Source: Acanthaster planci (taxonomy: Eukaryota; Echinodermata; Asteroidea; Valvatida; Acanthasteridae). Taken from it: a DNA stretch of 26,728 nucleotides. The DNA is taken from positions 924,638 through 951,365 of the forward strand of contig NW_019091486.1 of the NCBI RefSeq assembly GCF_001949145.1, given 5' to 3'. A program made the position numbers and the translations under genes. The notes below the pieces were generated by a model, which searched no databases, had not been told where the DNA came from, and worked only from the letters and a program-made list of their open reading frames with translations. This document shows positions 19,601 through 26,728 of this stretch, one piece after another (positions within the stretch are counted from its first letter, which is position 1; each line of letters begins with the position of its first letter).

Positions 19601-21244
19601 TGCATATTCATAAGCAGAACTATAATGTCATTCAAGGTACTGAATCTCAATGTTGCACTGGTTTATGCACAGAATATTTTAGTATTTTTTAACCACTGCT
19701 ATGGAAGATTTTATATGAAATCTTCTTCTTTGGCAGTTTATTGCTGTGTAAGTATATGGCAATAATCCAGCAAAAATCCTTTCACAGAAATGTTCCCAAA
19801 TAGCAAGTTTGGGATTCACAATTTAAAACATGAAAACATGCAACATGAACCATGTCTACCTGGATTTACATCAAAGCAAAAGCGCCCTCACATGTCCAGA
19901 AATGCTTGGTCAATTTTTAATGTTCGAAAAAGTGCACCGTTCAGTTCACGTGACTCAAAAAAGATGTCAAACAGTCTTCATACATGGAAGAAGAGTACAG
20001 AGATAGCCTACACAAAAAGTGACTCCAAGAAAAATTCATTTTCTGGTTCCTTTTAATTCCTGTTTTTGCCTTTTCGGTTCTTTTTTGAGATCTAACGATC
20101 TTATGGTGTTAACCCTCTTCTGTTTTCAAACTAAAAGTGTAATCAAAAGTTGTAAATGGCAAAATTTTGAAAATTGGCTCAAAAAGATGCCAAACTTTGT
20201 TACATGTGAGAGTATATGATTTTCGATACTTTAACGGAGATACACAATGGCAAAAAATGGCTTGGAATTTTGGATTTTGAGGAAAAGATTGGCCGCGTGC
20301 TTACACCTGCAGTTTTAGAATAGTCAGAATCCTTCCATCTCTGTCCTGAGTGTTGTGTTCTCTGCATATGCATTTAGTATCATAAGGGGGCGTTATAAAG
20401 CCCGGCTCACTGCGCACAGACGGTAAACAGGAGAGACCTTGCACTTTGGTATTTTCGTCACCATGGTTCCACAAAGGGACGCCATGTTAAAAGTTGCCTC
20501 TTTCTGGTGGTTTGCTTCTTCCTCTTGTTATCTAGCTTTAATATCCTAATTCCTTATAACACTATTCTGCCGTGCTTCCGGGGACCGGCATACCACTGTT
20601 TGCATTTGGCGTGTATTTAATGGAAGGGATACGGAAAATGGCTGGAGTAGGATCACAGATATTTTTCCCCTGCAAAAGAAGGGACTCCAACTCTGTTACA
20701 TCCCCAGCCACACCTGCGTCAACATGGATACACTATTCGTCTGAAAGGGGGGAAAAGTAGGCCAACCGTTTTGACGAAGAGACAGGATTTATTCTTGTTT
20801 GCATATGGCGATCCAAAGATGTGTCCCTGTGAAGACAATTAAAATTGAGCTCAGCAAGCGTATCGTAGCAAGGCTGTTTGGATGGGGGACGTAAAAAAGG
20901 CAAATCAGCATCCTTGCTGAAATGGCACATTTTAACTTGAATATTTTTCTTCGTCGCAATCAGACAAAGAGAAGACCACAGAGGTGAACGATGTGCTTCG
21001 TGGCTGTGATTGGGTGCCGTCTGAAACGCCCGAAAACCAATGCTTCACGACCGGCGTCGATGGTGTGCCTCTGGATGAAGATTCCTTCACCGTAGGATCG
21101 GTCACGGAAACCTTCGACACCTACACGCTTTGCGTCTGTAACCATGACAGCTGTAACGGGGTTGACTTGGTGCGGCCGCCCGTGTGCCTGCTTCCGTTCG
21201 TTGTGGCTTCTGCAGCCGTGCTGACTATCGTAGACTCAGTCTAA
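10681..21244 (+). CDS. Secreted, probably GPI-anchored three-finger (Ly6/uPAR, Quiver/Sleepless-like) protein, four exons
   Basis: Joining 10681-10684, 16111-16161, 19047-19223 and 20964-21244 gives 513 nt, an uninterrupted 170-residue protein. Residues 1-21 form a signal peptide (hydrophobic core IWLLAILSL), with a good cleavage site after AVA so that the mature chain begins LKCYDC, a classic Ly6 start. Ten cysteines follow at 24, 27, 41, 53, 67, 92, 104, 134, 136 and 141, ending in the diagnostic CVCNHDSCN; the RGC at 90-92 and the CxC spacing recall invertebrate Quiver/Sleepless relatives. N58 lies in an NVS glycosylation sequon. Residues 151-167 are hydrophobic after a short polar spacer, ending almost at the C terminus, as in GPI-anchored family members; the anchor site is probably near N142-G143. 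All introns are phase 1, one falling after the signal peptide and one between cysteines 5 and 6, the usual Ly6 gene layout. Such proteins act at the cell surface as ligands, receptors or channel modulators; the specific partner here is unknown. A further cysteine (C152) sits in the tail. Confidence 0.9.
10685..13900 (+). other. Intron 1 of the Ly6-like gene, first part
   Basis: This is AT-rich intronic sequence. No second gene, exon or clear mobile element was recognised. Frames at 11234-11526 and 12798-13341 are short and match no family I know. First introns often hold regulatory sites, but none can be singled out here. Confidence 0.5.
13901..14412 (+). other. Intron 1, GC-richer unassigned block
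   Basis: The block contains a run of nine G near 13906-13914, and a + strand frame is open for 180 codons (13681-14223). The translation has no recognised domain. The word CTGTGGAAATTGGGCAGGCA near 14121-14141 recurs with one change near 15092, suggesting shared repeat material. Confidence 0.3.
14413..14685. mobile_element. hAT-like MITE (outer element)
   Basis: CAGTGTTGTAGTCGAGTCCA at 14413-14432 is the inverted repeat, with one mismatch, of the sequence at 14666-14685. The flanks CTGCAGCG (14405-14412) and CTACAGAG (14686-14693) agree at six of eight positions, consistent with an aged 8-bp target duplication. CAGTG ends and 8-bp duplications are hAT characters. It has no coding capacity, so it would need a transposase from elsewhere. 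A second, shorter copy of the same end sequence lies inside it. Confidence 0.75.
14478..14600. mobile_element. Nested hAT-like MITE with GTACTCGG iterons
   Basis: CAGTGTTGTAG at 14478-14488 and the inverted CTACAATACT at 14588-14597 form the ends of an inner unit of about 122 bp. An exact 8-base repeat TTAGTAAC (14471-14478 and 14601-14608) flanks it, sharing one base with the left end. The inside is packed with TACTCGG or TACTCGA words in one orientation (near 14511, 14528, 14545, 14559, 14573 and 14581). Either an element of the same family inserted into the outer one, or the outer element's subterminal repeats were duplicated. Confidence 0.6.
14686..15764 (+). other. Intron 1, middle part
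   Basis: AT-rich intronic sequence with TACATGTA-type words (near 15160, 15372 and 15425). No gene or clearly bounded element is recognised. Confidence 0.4.
15765..15995 (-). repeat. Possible retroposon 3' end with (GGATT)-like tail
   Basis: The + strand reads GATTGGATTGGATGGGGTTGGATTTATT at about 15769-15796, a short run of degenerate GGATT units. Read on the - strand this would be an (AATCC)-type tail, as found at the 3' ends of some LINE-like elements. The adjoining sequence has a loose inverted repeat (ATTGCACAATA near 15863; TTGTGCAAT near 15914). No reverse transcriptase sequence is visible. Confidence 0.3.
16111..16161 (+). CDS. Ly6-like gene, coding exon 2 (signal peptide)
   Basis: The acceptor is strong (CTTTTTCTCTCTTGCTACAG ending at 16110) and the donor is consensus (G|GTGAGT, GT at 16162-16163). 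The 51 bases encode residues 2-18, the hydrophobic signal-peptide core, entering and leaving in phase 1. Confidence 0.88.
16162..17055 (+). other. Intron 2, first part
   Basis: Intronic sequence with no second gene recognised. A 66-codon - strand frame at 16590-16790 shows nothing familiar. Confidence 0.45.
17056..17135 (-). repeat. tRNA-derived (SINE-like) segment
   Basis: On the - strand a box A-like TAGCGAGTTGG (17104-17114) is followed about 30 bases later by a box B-like TGTTCGATTCC (17075-17085). The 3' side continues CTTCGAAACCGC, resembling a tRNA acceptor strand. No complete cloverleaf can be folded, so this is a tRNA-derived repeat rather than a working tRNA. A T-rich run follows on the coding sense. 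Confidence 0.5.
17427..17570 (+). repeat. tRNA-derived SINE
   Basis: The head (17427-17505) folds much like a tRNA. AAGC/GCTT and CTCGG/CCGAG act as acceptor stems, GTC/GAC as the D stem, TCTGC/GCAGG as the anticodon stem with an 8-base loop, and GTGGG/CCCAC as a perfect T stem. Box A is TGGTCGAGTGG (17435-17445). Box B is GGTTCCAGTCC (17480-17490), one base off consensus. T8 at 17510-17517 could terminate polymerase III. The oversized anticodon loop and the box B mismatch argue against a functional tRNA. The 3' part ends in an AAAATAAAG tail near 17555-17563. Confidence 0.65.
17571..18215 (+). other. Intron 2, unassigned stretch
   Basis: Several overlapping frames on both strands (17744-18180) are open for 65-107 codons, reflecting a locally GC-richer block. 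None of the translations resembles a known family and no splice context supports an exon. Confidence 0.35.
18216..18283. repeat. Perfect 12-bp inverted repeat (hairpin)
   Basis: CGCCTTTTTGCT at 18216-18227 and AGCAAAAAGGCG at 18272-18283 are exact reverse complements separated by 44 bases. The loop includes a third, partial GCTTTTTCC word. It would form a stable stem in the intron transcript. No function is apparent. Confidence 0.6.
18284..19046 (+). other. Intron 2, last part
   Basis: No gene is recognised. A run of nine C lies at 18969-18977, next to CGGATCCGCCCTTGCA. The polypyrimidine tract and acceptor CTCCCTTTTCAG end at 19046. Confidence 0.45.
19047..19223 (+). CDS. Ly6-like gene, coding exon 3 (cysteines 1-5)
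   Basis: The 177 bases encode the end of the signal peptide and mature residues LKCYDC to TAS, with cysteines 24, 27, 41, 53 and 67 and the NVS sequon at N58. Acceptor TTTTCAG ends at 19046 and donor CAG|GTGAGA begins at 19224; both ends are phase 1. Retention of intron 3 would add 20 residues, from the codon spanning 19223-19225 to a stop at 19283-19285. That would give a truncated form lacking cysteines 6-10 and the anchor. Confidence 0.93.
19224..20391 (+). other. Intron 3, first part
   Basis: AT-rich sequence with several short frames (for example 19790-20056, Lys/Ser-rich) and no recognised family. It contains TTTTTAATGTTCGAAAA-like words but no bounded repeat that I can define. Confidence 0.4.
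20392..20550 (+). promoter_or_regulatory. Promoter-like block inside intron 3 (tentative)
   Basis: GGGGGCG (20386-20392) is followed by TATAAAG at 20394-20400 and then CACCATGG, with its ATG at 20463, a very good Kozak context. The frame is open for only 28 codons to a stop near 20549. It contains a hydrophobic stretch (VASFWWFASSSCYLALI) resembling a signal peptide. This could be an alternative first exon for the Ly6-like gene, a decayed promoter or chance. No good donor in a fitting phase was confirmed. Confidence 0.25.
20551..20963 (+). other. Intron 3, last part
   Basis: No gene is recognised. The acceptor tract TTTTTCTTCGTCGCAATCAG ends at 20963. Confidence 0.45.
20964..21244 (+). CDS. 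Ly6-like gene, coding exon 4 (cysteines 6-10 and GPI-signal tail)
   Basis: It encodes residues 78-170. RGC (C92), C104, the terminal CVCNHDSCN group (C134, C136, C141), a polar spacer and the hydrophobic LLPFVVASAAVLTIV tail follow in order, then TAA at 21242-21244. The exon is GC-richer than the flanking introns, and its frame continues exactly from exon 3. Confidence 0.93.
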
Positions 21245-21252
21245 CGTAAAAA

Positions 21253-21258
21253 AATAAA
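21253..21258 (+). terminator. Poly(A) signal AATAAA, proximal
   Basis: AATAAA begins nine bases after the stop codon, with a T-rich stretch (TTTTCTT, about 21284-21290) downstream. Use of this site would give an unusually short 3' untranslated region. Confidence 0.55.
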
Positions 21259-21477
21259 ACACTCAAAGGGTCCTGGCGATTACCTTTTCTTACATTATGC
21301 ATTTTTATGCATCTTTATTCTCCTCTCCGCTGTGTGACATGAAATGCCTTTTGGATCACAATCATGTATTGAAAGTGCACTTTTTATACTTATTAAATTT
21401 GTTCATACTCTTTAACAATCGAGGGGCTGTTGTTGTGACATCAAGCATAGAAGACACGGTTAATTTGTCACGGACTC

Positions 21478-21483
21478 AATAAA
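21478..21483 (+). terminator. Poly(A) signal AATAAA, distal
   Basis: A second AATAAA is followed about 15-30 bases later by a GT-rich run (GTGGGTGTCAGTTCGTG, 21497-21513), the arrangement expected of a working poly(A) site. The GT-rich run belongs to the inverted-repeat element that starts here, so that element may supply the downstream signal. Confidence 0.5.
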
Positions 21484-21498
21484 CACTCACACGCAAGT

Positions 21499-21638
21499 GG
21501 GTGTCAGTTCGTGAAAAAACACGCTATCCACAACTGCCGTTTTACGAACTAATACCCGGTACTAATACCCGGTACTGCGCGCGCAAGTCCTGACACTGAC
21601 GCAACTGGAATAAGTTACGTTTTCACGGACTGACACCC
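21499..21638. mobile_element. Short inverted-repeat element (MITE-like)
   Basis: GGGTGTCAGTTCGTGAAAA at 21499-21517 pairs, with one mismatch, with 21620-21638. The 102-base interior holds a tandem duplication of ACTAATACCCGGT (21548-21560 and 21561-21573) and a CGCGCGC run. It is non-coding, with no confident target duplication. It sits directly beyond the distal poly(A) signal of the Ly6-like gene. Confidence 0.65.
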
Positions 21639-24600
21639 AAGCAAGTTGTGGCAGTGAAGTACGGAGAAAAAGCTTTCAACGATGTACTTGTGGCCTTAAA
21701 CAAAATTTAAGTAGAAACTGTTTTAACCCGTGAAATTAAGATCATTGTTAGTTTATGAAAACCAAAACGTACGGAGAGCCCGCTGGAAGTGTTGCAAAAT
21801 ATGAAAATAACCCGATTCTCTAGATACGAGCACATGCGGCGCACTCTGCTTAACCGGGTGGCTGTTTGTGGCGTCGGTGACGATTTTTGGTTTTCTATTG
21901 AAATTATAAAAACCAAACGTTACTCCTTGCAAATATCTCCTTTGTGAATGTGATGCTTATAAGTTTACCGATGTGCCCTAATCATTACATGATAATGAAT
22001 CAACCAAAAAAGGTAATTTAGTCCTGCAGTTTGAAAACCTTTTAGGATATTTGTGTACGAATCACTGCAGCATCAAAGTTTCCTCCAGGGATGAGGGTCC
22101 AGTTTTGGTTATGAAAATATTCATTAACAAAAACACGAACACAAAGGTAGCAAAATGCCTAACAAAACCAAAAGTTGAATTTCAGGTTAATAGACACAGT
22201 TATTGAAGGGTCGTGTAAAAACTGAGTGCGTGTTGCAACCTCTAAACGAAGCTAAAGAGAACCCGAAGTCCCAGATATGATCTTGCATTGCTGGTTTTCC
22301 ATTTTTTGCGGACAAACTATATAAATGTGTAGAAACTTAGTAAAATAGTAGTTGATAGGTACTGCACTTGTGCCCGTTTTCGTGAAGCCGAAGCTGGTTA
22401 GAATTTTTGTATTGTTTGTGTAATCTTGCTAACACTCTCTAGAATTGGAAGAAGCTTAACATTCCGTGTTCCAATCTTTAACGCCAGTGTTGAGTGTTCA
22501 GTTTTTTCAGCAAGGTTTTGAAACATTTTTTTGTTAAATCATAACGTCAGAGTGGAACGCAAAATTCTTCTTTGAATTTAGTTATTGCTAAGTCGAAATG
22601 ATAAGTGGTCGATCTCTTCAACACTTCATTCATTTAATTTCTTCAGATTTGAATGGGACTTCATCTCACCCGTGCGTAATGTAAGGACTGGGTTAATATT
22701 TGTTCGATTGATTTCAAGAATGTTTCTTTTAAAATTCATACAAACATTTTGTAGGATACGGTCAGCGAAGACAACGACATTCAGGTTGCCAATGACTTCC
22801 TATGAATGAAAGCGCAATTGAATGTGTTCGTTAAGTTACGTGGACGAGCGTAAGAGTTAAGAGACCCCCTACTCTGTATTATTGCTTTTGTTGAATAATA
22901 ATGAGCCAGCTCGGTATCTCTTAAAAGCAAGGTCATTTGGGAAAATGCACGCGCGGTCTGAACGCATTTAATTTTGGGCATGCGCTGCTGTGATACTGAG
23001 CTGGTTCTTTGCAGACGTTATTAAAAGGTCAATACGGTGCATTCACATGTACACCACCATTTGTCTAAAGTAAAGTTCTATACGGTTGTGATTTATCATC
23101 AAAACATTATTGCTTGTACAGGTATGTGACATAGCAATAGAAATAGTTTGCCAAGCTTTTGGGCGATAGTTTCGTCGGGGCTACAATGCCTATCCGCCTA
23201 TCAGAAGTACCCCCTCATCGGTTGAAAGGAGCCACTGTGTTGGTTTGAAGTGTTCATTTTGTTGGTAGTGATGTGACCATAACGCGTTCATTTCACAGTC
23301 GTTCGTGAATCAGCGAAGTTCAGTTCCGACCATAGGAGTCTCCATTGCTAAGAAAATCGCTTCATCTATTGGTCCAGCTCCAGGCTTATAGAGATTGCGC
23401 ATTATACTTTTAAATCGACCGGAATTTGAGTTTGGTTTTCGAAATGGAAAGAGAAACGTATGGTGTGATTTCAGCGCTAGATTTCATCAAACACCGCACC
23501 CCATAAAGCCCAACAGTTATATGAAGGAGTGCCAATTGTAGGTGTCGAATAAGCAGGCAAAATTTTGAATGTTCTCTGAACGGGCGCGAGCATTTTGCAA
23601 TTCACCAGCGCAGGGGGAAGAGGCCTGTAACCCGCGCGTTTACCACTTGTCTGCGAGCGTTGTGCCGCGCCATTACATTAATTTTGGATGCGATCTTGCA
23701 GCTACCTGTAGCCGCTCTCTGTTGCGACCCAGGATACAATACCACGCATACACAATTTTTGTACTTTTAGGCTTACTGGTTTGATACACCAGCTGCTATT
23801 AACAATTGAATATAAATGTCCAACTCACGTGATAAATGCACCTACACCGCAAAATTGCCAGGGATAATATAAATCTGAGGTACATTTCAGATAAAAGCGC
23901 CAATCACAAAACAACGAATTTGGTTGTGCCAGCCCGAATGGTTGCTTGGAGGCCTGTTGTTTTTCATAAAAATGAAATTTATTCCACCCCAAACAATCGA
24001 GTCGGCTCAAGTTGGTGTCAGGTTTGGTTTTTTGAAGTTTCTCCCTTTCCTTCAGGTAAAACTCTTATTTATCCCCCAAATTAAAACTTGTCTGGTCCCC
24101 CAAACGAGTGCCATGTTATTTTTTTCAAAATTTGATGCCGTAAAGGCTGGCACTAATCGAGTTACGAATTACTTACATTTTTCTCTCCATTTCGAATGCT
24201 AAGCTATTTGATGGTCATGAACATTTTTAATTTTTTGCTCTAACACATGTGCAGAAATTTAGCAAGCTTCTTAATATCTGTATGTCATGCATAAATAAAA
24301 CAAGATTGAACAATTGCCAGCATGTCTTAATTGTACTTGGTATGTCTTCGGTCTTATTTTTTTCTGTCCTGTAAAGTGAAAGAGCCTTCCTTTTTTTCCT
24401 TGAAGTACACCAATCTCTTTTTGTCACTATTTTTCTTATGTTAGTCTGTTTTCACGAGAAACGAAACAAACAACGTTAGTGGAAGACAAAGGAAGCAACG
24501 AAACTGAAAATTGATGGCCATTCATTTAATCGACGAGATGACTCCGGCACAATGGTTTAAAGGTTTCGATGTCACAGAAGATTTTGCAATGCATTGATCT

Positions 24601-25320
24601 CACCAAAATATAGCGGCTACCACTGCTCGGAGTGGAGTTTACAGAGAACGGCGTGCTGGCCGAGCTTTGAAGATCGCCTTCAGTGGTTTTTTTTTTTGGG
24701 GGGGGGCGCTCGAAACGCAATTTTTGCGGCGCACTGCTCCACTTTCTGCAGCCAAAATGAAGTCACTGCAGTGCAGAAAACAAAGATATAATTTTGACGT
24801 AATCGACTGCTCAAAACCGTATCTGGGTGTATTTTCAACGCATTGCTCGTTTTTTTCCCTATCAGTGTTCATTTGCAATTTTTCTTTTCTGGAGGCCTTC
24901 TTTTCAGTCAAATAGACCGTTTTCGAAGCTCATTTGAATCACACATCTCACAGCTTTTCTTTGAAATTGAACCATCGGTGCCAACACCCTACCTAGGATA
25001 GAGGAAGAAAGTTCAATATCGTCGGCTTGTGAACTTAATGGCTGTGTTGCCACGAAAGAGTAACCCACCTCTCTAAGAGTTTACCAGGACGTTCACCACA
25101 ACTATACGTTTTGAAAATAGAGATTGGGTGGTTGCACTTCATTAACTTATTGCTTAGGTTTAATTCTAACCCAAATGACGGTTTAAAAAGCCATTACCCA
25201 AATTGGGATGGTTCAACACTATTTGTGACATTGAAATTTGATTATATTTTGTTTTAATTAAGCATTCTGTTAAGATTCATTCGTTTTGTGATTTAGAATG
25301 AACCAGACATTAACTTAATT
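21639..25320. other. Gene-free downstream flank
   Basis: No exon, RNA gene or conserved protein is recognised on either strand. There is a homopolymer junction at 24687-24706 (T11 followed by G9). GC-richer patches near 23570-23740 open short frames that show no family resemblance. Confidence 0.4.
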
Positions 25321-25487
25321 CTCCATTTTTTTTAAACACAGTCCCTTAAATTTAAAGCAGGCAAGTTTATGGCTTTGCGAGTGCTGTTTATCCCCAATTA
25401 TGTGCGACAGCAAGGTTTATAGATTAACTTGTCCTCGTCCCCAGTTTTACCTCCAATTTATTTTTAAACACAGTCTCTTAAATTTAA
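25321..25487. repeat. Direct repeat of about 36 bp, 130 bp apart
   Basis: The copies at 25321-25356 and 25451-25487 share CTCCA, then AAACACAGTC and TCTTAAATTTAAA (first copy CCTTAAATTTAAA), with a T-rich start. The intervening 94 bases are unique. They may be remnants of a tandem array with a period of about 130 bp or the flanks of a lost insertion. Confidence 0.6.
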
Positions 25488-26453
25488 AAATATAGACAAG
25501 AATATAATATAAAATCTGTGCTTTGGAATATGTGAAAGTAAATTTGTATTGAACACATAATTGAACTGTAAAAAGAAACAGATATATCTGTACTGTATTT
25601 AACTCGAGCCTGTTCTCTACACGCAACGATTTTTTAAAAACTATTTCCAATGGCATCCACGTTCCTTCACATTGTTCAACAGAGCCACTATGATTTCGCA
25701 GCGCATTGAGGAATACCTCTCCAAGTAAAGGGCTTCGCGGATAGGTTACTTTTTGGACTGGACCTGTGTAAGCTCGAAGAGTTAAGTTGGTGTCAAATCA
25801 AACACTTTCGTGCTTTACCCGACAGTGAACGCGGGCGAGTAATCGATCACACTGTAGTGTAGAGAGCCGCTATCGACGAAAATAGAACATGACGTAAATA
25901 ACCTCTGCAGTACAGCTATTTGAGAATCAGTGGAATTATATGTGCACATTTTAACATGTCGGTATAATGCACCCGTCCTCTGCAAAGTGACGACAACCAT
26001 TAAAAAAATCAGAAAAATTTCAATTTTTTTTTAAATTGTGCGGCGACATCAGAAAAAAAGCAATTCATGCATACAGAAACGTGTAAACAACGGCAAAGCT
26101 TCGACCGAATTAAGACCTTTGTCGTAAATGAATCCCTCCAGATTTGGCCAGTTAAAATTGGGGGCCCTCTACTGGGCCTAACGATTTATCAAGACAAATC
26201 GATATTTTTGAATCTGTGTGCAGGACTATGCTGAATGGAAATATGACAGCAAACAGAGACGTGTTTTGGTATTTTGGTAAGTGTTAATCTTTGGTCGCTG
26301 TTCATGTGGACCTTGTCTCGATATTGGGAAAGCTTCAAGCGAAAGTGACATACATGGTTCTAGCTAGATAAAAGTGAAAAGATCTTATGTACCGTATACA
26401 CAAATCTACTTGCTGCTTCTCTGAGTTACCTGTTTGAATAATAAAAACTTCCA
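25488..26453. other. Gene-free downstream flank, continued
   Basis: AT-rich sequence with no recognised gene or bounded element. Confidence 0.4.
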
Positions 26454-26540
26454 TTTTATTATTATTATTATTATTATTATTAAATTCAATTTATATAGCG
26501 CTCATTTTATAAAAAAATGTTCAGGGGTGCTTAGCAATAT
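26454..26540. repeat. (ATT)n microsatellite joined to a dispersed-repeat fragment
   Basis: About nine ATT units (26456-26482) adjoin AATTCAATTTATATAGCGCT and then GTTCAGGGGTGCTTAGCAATAT. The TTTATATAGCGC word, followed by a GCTTA-like word, is one I associate with 3' ends of common dispersed repeats in aquatic animals. A trinucleotide tail next to such an end is typical of retroposons. The family was not verified. Confidence 0.5.
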
Positions 26541-26728
26541 TTAAAAAAAAATACCTATTAGAACAACTATTTACAAAGACCCAAAATAATTAAAATAAAC
26601 ACAATTTAACATTGATTTAAAAGTTTAAACCAAACATGGCTGTCTGGGACAACATTTAATGTTGACGACCATTCTTTCTTTGTATGTGTATTTTGCTACG
26701 TGATGCACCATCGTAGCGTTTTAGTCAA

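Noticed and set aside
1-26728. CRISPR array, bacterial operon or prophage
   Set aside because: No regularly spaced identical repeats, no ribosome-binding sites or dense long ORFs; intron-exon structure shows animal DNA.

Overview
This window reads as animal (metazoan) genomic DNA: it is AT-rich, genes are split by GT-AG introns, the coding fraction is very low, and relics of DNA transposons, SINE-like tRNA-derived sequences and microsatellites are dense. The scattered TACATGTA-type palindromes, AGGCCTA-type words, pogo-like transposase fossils and a foldback-like element suggest a marine invertebrate, most likely a deuterostome and perhaps an echinoderm. That assignment is an impression from composition, not proof.

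Only two host genes can be supported. (1) At 1682-1814 on the + strand there is one internal exon whose translation matches the conserved C-terminal block of CENATAC/CCDC84, the minor-spliceosome (AT-AC intron) and centrosomal factor. Its other exons are not recognised here. (2) Between about 10.6 and 21.3 kb on the + strand there is a complete four-exon gene for a 170-residue, secreted, probably GPI-anchored three-finger (Ly6/uPAR, Quiver/Sleepless-like) protein. The exons are 10681-10684, 16111-16161, 19047-19223 and 20964-21244. All three introns are phase 1. The gene has a TATA box correctly spaced to an initiator, a strong Kozak start, and poly(A) signals after the stop.

Region by region: 1-230 degenerate interspersed repeat; 1682-1814 CENATAC exon; 2187-2386 MITE with arms of about 75 bp; 2786-3350 foldback-like element whose long inverted arms are built from diverged short tandem repeats; 4342-5645 first dead pogo/Tigger-type transposase (- strand); 6693-6795 imperfect palindrome and 6908-7106 two-copy 99-bp tandem repeat; 7640-9120 second dead pogo/Tigger-type transposase (- strand); 10510-10680 promoter and 5' leader of the Ly6-like gene. 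Intron 1 holds a nested pair of hAT-like MITEs at 14413-14685. Intron 2 holds two tRNA-derived segments (about 17056-17135 on - and 17427-17570 on +) and a hairpin at 18216-18283. Intron 3 holds a promoter-like TATA/Kozak block. Beyond the gene, 21499-21638 is another short inverted-repeat element. The remaining 5 kb is gene-free, with a 130-bp-spaced direct repeat, homopolymers and a terminal (ATT)n repeat.

The two genes show no functional link to each other. The transposase relics are inactive: catalytic acidic residues are replaced and the reading frames are broken.
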